A stretch of DNA of 64,000 nucleotides, from the NCBI GenBank assembly GCA_029243485.1, contig JAQWRY010000052.1:208831-272830 (forward strand), given 5' to 3'. Positions 46,456 to 53,580 of this stretch are shown one piece after another. Made by a program: the position numbers and the translations under genes. The DNA is from Candidatus Binatia bacterium (lineage in GTDB: Bacteria; Desulfobacterota; Binatia; UBA12015). Below the pieces are notes generated by a model. The model made no database searches. It was not told where the DNA came from and worked only from the letters and a program-made list of their open reading frames with translations. Each line of letters opens with the position of its first letter. Within the stretch, counting starts at the first letter, position 1.

Positions 46456-47720
46456 CGCTCGAGCAGTTCTTGGTAGGTCGCTTTCACGCGGCCCGCGATG
46501 TGGGCCCACGGGTAGCGCGACCTCGCCTTCTCGCGCCCCGCTCGACCAAAGCGTGCCGCCAACTCCGGTGCGTCCAGGAGGCGATCGATCTTGGCGGCGA
46601 GATCGTCCGCGCCGTCGCAGAGGAGGCCGTCCACATCCTCCGAGATGACCGACGCGACAGCTCCGCACACCCGACTGCCGATCACCGGCTTCTGCCGCAT
46701 CCAGGCCTCGAGCAAGACCAAGCCGAAGCTCTCGTTCTCCGACGGATGGACGAGCACGTTGCACGCGTCATAGGCGTCACGCAGCGCCTGATCGTCGACG
46801 TCCGTCAGGTGGAGAACGCGCGAGGACTCGATGGGCAGGCCATCGACCTCCCGACCGACGAGAACCAGGGTCGCCCCGGCCTTCTTCACGCGATCAATCG
46901 CCTGGACCGAGAGATCCCAGCGCTTCGCGGGCTCCTTGCGGCCCACCATCAGCACGATCGGCTTGTCCCCCAAGCCATGCAGGCTGCGAAACCGCTCGCC
47001 CGAAACGGCTTCATCCCGGAAATCCTCGGGTTCGACGCCGACGCCAATCTCCACGGGCGTGCTCTTTGGAAACGCGCGACGGAAGAGATCCACGGCGTAG
47101 GGAGTCTCCACGAGAACACGGTCCGCGCGCTCGAAGCTCCCGTAGACCGACCGGAAGTGATGGTACGGATCGTTGGCGTGGAAGAGCGGAAGAACGACCA
47201 CGGGTTTGCGAAGGGCCCGCGCCAGCCACGTGACCTGCCCCACCATCGAGAACGGGGCGTAGCCGACGAGAATCACGTCGATGTTCTTGCTCTCCCGCGC
47301 GATCGCCGCGAGTAGCCCGAGCGACGTCGGCCCGCGGCCGATGGCACTCATCCAATCGTATCGACGCGGGCGGGAGTTGGCCGCGCGAAGCCACTCATCG
47401 AACGCAGCCCCCGCGGGGAGCGCTTCGGTCTCCCATCTCTCCAGAATCTCCTTCGAGAACGCACGGCCCAGCTTAACGGACGGCGAGAAGGTGACGGGAA
47501 ACCGGCGAACGCGGAGTCCCGCGGCCGTTTCTTCTCGCGGGAGGCGGTCGGGCCATTTCAGCCCGAAGGCTGCGTGAGGAACGATCGCGGACGTCGTCGT
47601 CGAGAAGATCTCCACTTCAACGCCCAGCGACTGGAGATGCCGACTCAGGACGAACGTGTGGTGCGACGCACCGTTGGTTCGGTCCGCAGAGAACAGCGGA
47701 AAGACGTGCAGGGCTCTCAT
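46452..47720 (-). CDS. GT4 glycosyltransferase
   Basis: 422 aa. It has a typical GT-B layout: an N-terminal acceptor half (NGASHHTFVLSRHLQSLGVE) and a C-terminal donor half with IVLMVGRKEPAKRWDLSVQA, then VLVHPSENESFGLVLLEAW (the EX7E motif) and KPVIGSRVCGAVAS. It is expected to transfer a sugar from a nucleotide donor to a lipid-linked or growing glycan at the cytoplasmic face. It is divergent from the next methyltransferase (106-bp gap) and convergent with the GT2 gene, sharing the CTAG stop tetranucleotide. Confidence 0.92.
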   Translation of the reverse strand: MRALHVFPLFSADRTNGASHHTFVLSRHLQSLGVEVEIFSTTTSAIVPHAAFGLKWPDRLPREETAAGLRVRRFPVTFSPSVKLGRAFSKEILERWETEALPAGAAFDEWLRAANSRPRRYDWMSAIGRGPTSLGLLAAIARESKNIDVILVGYAPFSMVGQVTWLARALRKPVVVLPLFHANDPYHHFRSVYGSFERADRVLVETPYAVDLFRRAFPKSTPVEIGVGVEPEDFRDEAVSGERFRSLHGLGDKPIVLMVGRKEPAKRWDLSVQAIDRVKKAGATLVLVGREVDGLPIESSRVLHLTDVDDQALRDAYDACNVLVHPSENESFGLVLLEAWMRQKPVIGSRVCGAVASVISEDVDGLLCDGADDLAAKIDRLLDAPELAARFGRAGREKARSRYPWAHIAGRVKATYQELLER

Positions 47721-47826
47721 GACGAGTCGGCTCCGGACGCACTGGCGTACCGGTTCACGTCAGTCGCGGGCAAGAGCCTCCCCCGACCGGTTGCGGCCGG
47801 GCGGTCAGGTTGCCAAGTACAGCGCA

Positions 47827-48666
47827 ATGGGATGGTTCCGACGACGTAGTTCCCAACCGGCGCCGGAGCCGCTAGCGGCGCAAAGCGGCGACGGCTGGGG
47901 CCCTACCTTCTGGCCCGACCTCGAGGAACTCATACCGCCGCGTGACCTGTGGGTGGGCCCCCAGGATCCCGTCTCCCATTTCCTGCGGTGGGCCTGGGAG
48001 TACCGGTCGTACCTCGTCCTCTTGTGCGGACTCCGGGCCGGCTCCAGCGTCCTCGAGGTCGGCTGCAACCACGGCCGCACGATGCTCGGGCTTGTCGACC
48101 TGCTCCAGCCACCTGGCCGCTACGAGGGCCTCGACATCCTGCCGACGCAGATCGAGTTCGCGCGGAGGGAGATCCAGAGCCGCTACCCACACCTCCGATT
48201 CACGGTGGCCGACATCTTCAACGGGACTTACAACCCTGGCGGCGCTATTCCGGCCGACCAGTACGTCTTTCCCTACGAAGACGCGACCTTCGACATGGCG
48301 TACGCGGCGTCGGTGTTCACCCACCTCACGCCCAACACCGCCCTGAACTACCTTCAGCAGACGCGCCGCGTCCTGCGCCCGGGCGGCAAGTGCCTGTACA
48401 GCTTCTTCATTCTCGATCGCTACGAGGGCAAGGGAACGTCAGCGTGCGAGCTCTATGAGTTTGAGCACCCACTCGAAGACGAGCGCGGCGTCGCCGTGCA
48501 CGACCCCGAATTCCCCGAGAACGTCATCGCGTTTTCACGCGAACGGATCGATGAACTGGCGGCCCAGGCGGGACTCGAAGTGGAGCGGATTCTCCCCGGG
48601 TTCTGGACAGCAACTCAAGAGCCGGTCACGAGCGAGCAGGACCTCGTTCTGTTCCGCGCCCGGTAG
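47827..48666 (+). CDS. SAM-dependent methyltransferase
   Basis: 279 aa. The class I core includes SSVLEVGCNHGRTMLGLVDL, with motif I GCNHG, then RYEGLDILPTQIEFARREI and RRVLRPGGKCLYSFFILD. The acceptor is not predictable; its location between a GT4 gene and the NHL-repeat gene suggests sugar or lipid methylation within the surface-glycan island. The ATG at 47827 has no strong ribosome-binding sequence but starts where protein-like composition starts. Its stop is 11 bases from the convergent NHL gene's stop. Confidence 0.88.
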   Translation: MGWFRRRSSQPAPEPLAAQSGDGWGPTFWPDLEELIPPRDLWVGPQDPVSHFLRWAWEYRSYLVLLCGLRAGSSVLEVGCNHGRTMLGLVDLLQPPGRYEGLDILPTQIEFARREIQSRYPHLRFTVADIFNGTYNPGGAIPADQYVFPYEDATFDMAYAASVFTHLTPNTALNYLQQTRRVLRPGGKCLYSFFILDRYEGKGTSACELYEFEHPLEDERGVAVHDPEFPENVIAFSRERIDELAAQAGLEVERILPGFWTATQEPVTSEQDLVLFRAR

Positions 48667-48677
48667 GACGGAACGAC

Positions 48678-51600
48678 TCAGTTCAGCGTGAACCCGCCAT
48701 CTTCATCGCCCGTAGTCGACGAGAATGGAATGAACGGGGGGTTCAGCACCATCACGTAGGCGGCACCGCCCTGAGCGCCGGCCGGCACCTGGAAGGTGAA
48801 CTGGTTCTCCGAGACGATGGTAAGCGGGATGTTGGATGCCCCGCCGCCGTCGAGACCGCCGAAATTCTCGACGCCACCGCCGGTCTGAGCGAAGAAGTTG
48901 ATCACGGAGAGCGCCGAGAAGCCGGCGCCGTCGACCGCGATCGTCGTTCCGTCCTGACTGATCGACGTGATGTCGAGCGCTTGTCCGATCGGCACGGACA
49001 CGGCATTGGAGATGACCGTCCCCGTGTACGGGTTATTGACCACCTGGAATGAACCGGGCCCCGTCACCGTACCGGCCGGGATTTCGATCTGGAACGAGGT
49101 GTCGGTTCCGCCGGCGAGCGGACTGAGCGGTCCGACGTTCCCAACCGCGGTGAAGAGATTCACGAGAGGGCCGTTGAAGCCCGTGCCTTCGATCCAAATC
49201 GTCGAGCCCTGGGAGATGACGGTCTCGATATTCGCCGTCGGGATCGTCGGGTCGACCGCAGTGAGAGGAATGCCGTCGATCGCGAGGACCGTCGGCATAT
49301 TCCGAGTCGGGTCGCCGAACAGGAGCTGACTCTGCGACGGCGACTGGATGAAGCCCTCGTCCGTGTTGATCACGACTGCTGTCACGAAACCATTGCCGAG
49401 CGTGACCTCGGGCGGCACGAAGAACCAAAGGAGGCCCGGCGTGATGAAGTTCGGAACGTACGCTCCGAAGTCCTCCGGGCCCGAAGCCGTCGCAACGAAG
49501 AGCTTCACCTGCGACCCCGGCGTGAAGCTCGATCCGGTCAGGAAGAAGAACTGCCCGGCGACCATCGGGACGGGGCTCGGGTCGAGCCCGATCGCGTTGC
49601 CCCCGTTCGAATCGAACCAGGTGACCCGCGAGTTCTCACGATCGGCGATGAAGAGCCGCCCCGACGGATCCATATCGAGCCCGGCGGGATTCGCCTGCGT
49701 GTCTGCATCTGGAGGCGTCACGGTGTTGGTCGTGAAGTCCGGCTGGCCGAGCACTTCGTCGGGCACCAGGTCACCACTCCCAAACGGGGTGTGAAAGACC
49801 AGCGTTCGGCTGTTCCCGCTGTCTGTGATGTAGACGTTGCCGGCCCCGTCCTCGTAGATGCCCATCGGCTCGTTCAGGGTCAGCGCACCGACGCTCCCAC
49901 CCCGGTTCGCCGCACACGAAGTGTAGTTGCTCTGACCGAAAATCGTGGTCGCGCTCATCCCGTTGGAGAACGGCGGAGAGAAGACGAGAACTCGATGATT
50001 GAACGTGTCTGCAACGTAGACCCTCCCGCTCGCAGCCGCGTGCACGTTCCCCGGGCTCTTCATCTGTGTCGCGGAACAGCCGGACGAGTACGGGGGAAAA
50101 ACACTCAGCGAAACGAACGTGCTCTGACCGAGAACCAGGTTCGCGGACGAGGCTCCCGAGGCAAAACGGACGACCCGATGATCGAGCGTGTCGGCCACCC
50201 AGACGTCACCCGATCCATCGACATCCACGCCGCGCGGACCGGCCAAGCTCTCTGCCGCACCCCAGGGCCAATGCGGGTTGCGATCACTGAAGTCGTCCTG
50301 GCCCAGCACTCCGTCCGCGGTGCCGTCGTTCGCGAAAGGATCGTCGAAGCGCAGGATTCGACTGTTGCTGGTGTCGGCGACGTACACCGCACCGACGCCG
50401 TCCACCGCGACGCCTTCCGCAAAGAAAAGCGACGAAGCGTTCGCGACCGCGTCGGCCCCATCCTGCAGGGGACTGTTGAGCGCAGCATTCGTATGTCCTT
50501 CTGCAAAGCCTGCCTGGCCGAGCACGAGATCCGCGGGCTGGCCGGTTGCCAGCGCGTCGGTCGAGGCATACCCGAGAAGTCGGTTGTTCCCGATGTCCAC
50601 CACCCACAATCGCGCCGGGGAAACGGAGGAGTCGACCGCCACACCCGTAGGGTTGTTCATCCGATCATCGGAGGGCTCGTTCGCGAACGCGCCGATGAAC
50701 AAGTCCTTCCCGAGGACACGGTCTGCGGTAACTGCCCCCGGCACGGCACCGGTCGGATCCTCAAACTGCAAGACCCGGCTATTGTCGCGATCGCAGACCA
50801 GCAGGGTTCCGCTCGCATCGCGCGCGATCCCGCGGGCGCCCCAGACGCCCGCAGCGCTCGGAAAGCCGTCCGGCGCGTCGTGGATGTTCGTAGAGAAGGT
50901 CGGGGTCTGATCGCGATCCGCCTGGCCGAACACGCGCGCCGCGGTCTGGCTCGAAACCGGCGTATCGAACTCGAGCACGCGGTTGTTCGCCGAATCACCC
51001 ACCCACAGCCGATTCGAGGAATCGAGGAGCAGCTTTTCCGGGAAAGCGAGGCTCGACGCCGACAGGCCATTCTTGTTCGCGACCCCGCTCGAGAAGCTGC
51101 CGCCCTGACCGAAGACGATCGATGCCGCCTTGCCGCCGACCAGCGGGGTCGCGTACGTCAGCACACGGCTGAAACCCTTGTCCGCGACGAAGAGCCGGCC
51201 GGAGGAGTCGAAGGCGACATCCGTGGGGGAACTCAGGGTCGTCGTCGAGGCGGCCCCGGGGCCCCCGATCTGCAAGCTCGACGCGGCCCCGGTGACGACC
51301 GACGAGAACTTGAGAACGCGATGGTTCGCCGTATCCGCGACCCAGACCGAACCACCACTGTCGACGGCAACGCCTTCTGGCGAATTGAGCCCGGCCGAGG
51401 ACGAACCCGCCACTCCGGTGCCAAGCGAGACCTGACCGAGTGCCACGTCGGCAGTCGGATCGTTCCAGGGGTCCGAGAAGCGAAGCACGCGATGATTCCC
51501 GGTATCCGCGACGTAGAGCGTCCCGTCGCTGGCCACGGCCACCCCGCGCGGGAAGCTCATGGTCATCGAGCCGACGACCCCGGTGTGCCCGTGATTGCGG

Positions 51601-51932
51601 AGCCCCTGACTGAAGTCCAGCTGGCCGAAGACACGCACCGCAGTCGCCTCGGTCGGGAGATCACAAGAGGCACCCGCACACTCGAAGGCAATGACTCGAC
51701 TGTTGAACGTGTCGGCGACGTAGACCCTCGTGTGTGCGACCGACGGATCGACGACGATGTCGTAGGGGTAGAACAGGCCGGTCGCATTGGTGGTGTTCAG
51801 GTGATTGCTGATCAGGTTGCTCGCGCCGATAGAGATGCGCGCATCGGGATCGACTGCGGCAGGCGCCGAGTCCGCGACAACCACCGAAAGCGAAATCGCG
51901 AGGATCAGAGTGTGAGTAATGACTGTGCCCAT
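48678..51932 (-). CDS. Secreted 12-repeat NHL propeller protein with triple TIG-like C-terminal module
   Basis: 1084 aa. A signal peptide (THTLILAISLSVVVADSAPA) is followed by twelve NHL-type repeats, residues ~50-775. Their units alternate a lead such as FPRGVAVASDGTLYVADTGN with HRVLRF, and a linker carrying (V/I)xGQxxF. Twelve units would make two six-bladed propellers (inference). Residues ~778-1084 are the module shared with the subtilase and the beta-helix protein; no anchor motif such as PEP-CTERM or LPXTG follows. NHL propellers generally bind proteins, peptides or glycans. A ribosome-binding GGAGGGG lies 13-19 bases before the ATG, inside a hairpin. It is transcribed alone, divergently from the GT-C gene. 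Confidence 0.92.
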   Translation of the reverse strand: MGTVITHTLILAISLSVVVADSAPAAVDPDARISIGASNLISNHLNTTNATGLFYPYDIVVDPSVAHTRVYVADTFNSRVIAFECAGASCDLPTEATAVRVFGQLDFSQGLRNHGHTGVVGSMTMSFPRGVAVASDGTLYVADTGNHRVLRFSDPWNDPTADVALGQVSLGTGVAGSSSAGLNSPEGVAVDSGGSVWVADTANHRVLKFSSVVTGAASSLQIGGPGAASTTTLSSPTDVAFDSSGRLFVADKGFSRVLTYATPLVGGKAASIVFGQGGSFSSGVANKNGLSASSLAFPEKLLLDSSNRLWVGDSANNRVLEFDTPVSSQTAARVFGQADRDQTPTFSTNIHDAPDGFPSAAGVWGARGIARDASGTLLVCDRDNSRVLQFEDPTGAVPGAVTADRVLGKDLFIGAFANEPSDDRMNNPTGVAVDSSVSPARLWVVDIGNNRLLGYASTDALATGQPADLVLGQAGFAEGHTNAALNSPLQDGADAVANASSLFFAEGVAVDGVGAVYVADTSNSRILRFDDPFANDGTADGVLGQDDFSDRNPHWPWGAAESLAGPRGVDVDGSGDVWVADTLDHRVVRFASGASSANLVLGQSTFVSLSVFPPYSSGCSATQMKSPGNVHAAASGRVYVADTFNHRVLVFSPPFSNGMSATTIFGQSNYTSCAANRGGSVGALTLNEPMGIYEDGAGNVYITDSGNSRTLVFHTPFGSGDLVPDEVLGQPDFTTNTVTPPDADTQANPAGLDMDPSGRLFIADRENSRVTWFDSNGGNAIGLDPSPVPMVAGQFFFLTGSSFTPGSQVKLFVATASGPEDFGAYVPNFITPGLLWFFVPPEVTLGNGFVTAVVINTDEGFIQSPSQSQLLFGDPTRNMPTVLAIDGIPLTAVDPTIPTANIETVISQGSTIWIEGTGFNGPLVNLFTAVGNVGPLSPLAGGTDTSFQIEIPAGTVTGPGSFQVVNNPYTGTVISNAVSVPIGQALDITSISQDGTTIAVDGAGFSALSVINFFAQTGGGVENFGGLDGGGASNIPLTIVSENQFTFQVPAGAQGGAAYVMVLNPPFIPFSSTTGDEDGGFTLN
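48681..49600 (-). repeat. Shared C-terminal module, copy 2 (NHL protein)
   Basis: Encodes [40 protein letters not shown] and [19 protein letters not shown], ending FIPFSSTTGDEDGGFTLN. It is closest to copy 1: a stretch of nearly 40 bases in the last repeat differs from copy 1 at only about one position by eye. Confidence 0.9.
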
Positions 51933-51934
51933 GC

Positions 51935-51951
51935 GGAGGGAATTCCCCTCC
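51935..51951 (-). promoter_or_regulatory. Hairpin enclosing the NHL gene's ribosome-binding site
   Basis: On the minus strand GGAGGG (51951-51946) can pair with CCCTCC (51940-51935) around a five-base loop, two bases before the ATG. The stem would hide the Shine-Dalgarno sequence, so translation may be tuned or thermosensitive. Confidence 0.4.
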
Positions 51952-51961
51952 TACTATCGGC

Positions 51962-51986
51962 GGGGTTCACGTGTCGCGTGAACCCC
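51962..51986. promoter_or_regulatory. Perfect 10-bp inverted repeat in the divergent gap
   Basis: GGGGTTCACG (51962-51971) and CGTGAACCCC (51977-51986) flank TGTCG. It is central in the 112-bp gap between the NHL gene and the GT-C gene. It may be an operator for both, or a second leader hairpin of the NHL mRNA. Confidence 0.45.
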
Positions 51987-52044
51987 ACTCTTGGAACACC
52001 GGACCGGTCGCAGCCCCGCGCGCCGCATGGCATAGGACCACTCA

Positions 52045-53337
52045 GTGGCTCCAGCGACGCACACACCACCCGCATTGTGGAAGACGGTCCTCATCGGAAT
52101 CCTGTGCTTCGGCGTCTATCAATCGAACCGCCTCGTCCTGGAGGAAATCGACGCCATCCCGACAGCTTATGTCGCCTGGTCACTTGTCCGCCACGGCGAC
52201 CTGAGTCTCGAGCGGTACCCCGAGATCCACCGGTTCAATCGCGTCGTCCTGTCGAGCCCTGCCGGGCGGGCTTCGAAATACCCCCCTGGAATCGGCATCG
52301 CAGCAACGCCCTTCCTGGCACCGATCGCCTGGTACGGCGCACCCCTACCTACCTACGAAGAGATGCGCTGGCTCGGCAAGCGGACCGGTTCGGCGTTCAC
52401 CGCGGCGGCCACCGCGCTCTTCTACTGGCTCGCCGTCCAGGTCGCCCCACGGGGCGCGCTGCCGGCGACCCTCGTCGTCGGCCTCGGAACAACGCTGATG
52501 AGCACGGCTGCACAGGCCGGATGGGCGCACGGCCCCGCGACGTTCTGGATTCTACTCGGCACGTGCTTCCTGTGGCGCGAGCCAACCTCGCTGCGGCGCG
52601 GCACTCTGCTGGCGCTCGCATCCGGCTTCACATTCGGCATGGCAGTTCTCACGCGTGCGATGACCGGTCTGATGCTGGGTGCCGCCGGCCTCTCCGCGCT
52701 CGTGGACCGGAGGTGGCGTACCGCGGTTCTACTCGGAGTAGGTGCGGCCTTACCGCTGTTCGCCCTCTGGGCGTACAACGCGCACTTCTTCGACGCGCCG
52801 GCGACCGGCGGCTACGCCCTGGAGAAGTACTCGCGAGGAAACTGGTCGACTCCGACGCATTGGGGCCTCGCGGGCTTGTTGATCTCGCCTTCGCGCGGCC
52901 TATTCGTCTTCTCTCCGGCACTCCTGCTCGGCCTCGCCGGCCTCGGCCAAGCCCGAAGATGGTTCCTCCCCTCCGGCCCGAACCGGGAACGCGCGCTCGC
53001 TGCGCTCCTTCTCGGCAGCGTCCTTCAGACCCTCCTCTGCGCGACATGGATCGGCTGGCATGGCGGCTGGACCTACGGTCCGCGTCTCCTCACCGAAACG
53101 ATACCGGCTTGGGGGCTGCTGATGGCGGTCGGGTACGAACGTTGGGCGACGACCGCTCCCCGTAAGATCATCGCCGTCTTGCTCGTCGTGCTGTCGATCA
53201 GCGTCAATTGGGTCGGAATCACCGAACGAAGCGGCTACCAGGCCTGGCACCGGCGGGTGAAGGCGAGAGAGACCAGCTACTGGGCGATCCGGGACAACGT
53301 GATCGCGGCGCAGATTCACGGGGCTCCACCGCCCTGA
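52045..53337 (+). CDS. Multi-pass membrane glycosyltransferase-like protein (GT-C/PMT type)
   Basis: 430 aa with about ten membrane spans. The first periplasmic loop carries EEIDAIPTAYVAWSLVRHGD and a second loop has SSPAGRASKYPPGIG, an arrangement close to ArnT/PMT-like GT-C enzymes. A later loop includes YNAHFFDAPATGGYALEKYS, as in mannosyltransferase-like proteins. It would use a polyprenyl-phosphate sugar on the periplasmic side. It lies between two of the secreted module-bearing proteins and is a plausible O-glycosyltransferase for their Thr/Ser-rich stretches (inference only). GTG start at 52045 with AGGA eight bases upstream. Confidence 0.78.
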   Translation: MAPATHTPPALWKTVLIGILCFGVYQSNRLVLEEIDAIPTAYVAWSLVRHGDLSLERYPEIHRFNRVVLSSPAGRASKYPPGIGIAATPFLAPIAWYGAPLPTYEEMRWLGKRTGSAFTAAATALFYWLAVQVAPRGALPATLVVGLGTTLMSTAAQAGWAHGPATFWILLGTCFLWREPTSLRRGTLLALASGFTFGMAVLTRAMTGLMLGAAGLSALVDRRWRTAVLLGVGAALPLFALWAYNAHFFDAPATGGYALEKYSRGNWSTPTHWGLAGLLISPSRGLFVFSPALLLGLAGLGQARRWFLPSGPNRERALAALLLGSVLQTLLCATWIGWHGGWTYGPRLLTETIPAWGLLMAVGYERWATTAPRKIIAVLLVVLSISVNWVGITERSGYQAWHRRVKARETSYWAIRDNVIAAQIHGAPPP

Positions 53338-53510
53338 GCGACCCTGCCGAGAGGCCACTGGGCCGACGGCGCTCGGCGACGCGATCCCGCCCCAGCCAAA
53401 CCCTCTTAAATAGCTGTTTTTCTTAAGTTCTTTGGCGAGCGACGACCGGCAGATTCCCGCACTTTTTTCGCACTCAGAAAAATTCGCCGTGGTAGCCTCG
53501 GGCTAGTTCA

Positions 53511-53544
53511 GCGGGCGCTCGCCCGCAACCGGCGACGAACGTCG
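53511..53544 (+). promoter_or_regulatory. Two stem-loops in the leader of the beta-helix gene
   Basis: GCGGGCG-CT-CGCCCGC (53511-53526) and CGACG-AA-CGTCG (53533-53544) lie 37-70 bases before the GTG. Upstream, at 53401-53490, the sequence is AT-rich for this genome (CTTAAATAG...TTCTTAAG), a plausible promoter zone. Nothing else is seen in this 243-bp gap. Confidence 0.35.
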
Positions 53545-53580
53545 TCAGGTCTGGACCCACCCCCAAGAAGAAAGCGTGTC

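Noticed and set aside
49791..53165. 1124-codon plus-strand frame across the NHL gene and GT-C gene
   Set aside because: Its first part is antisense to the NHL repeats and its second is an out-of-frame reading of the GT-C gene. No domain is recognisable.
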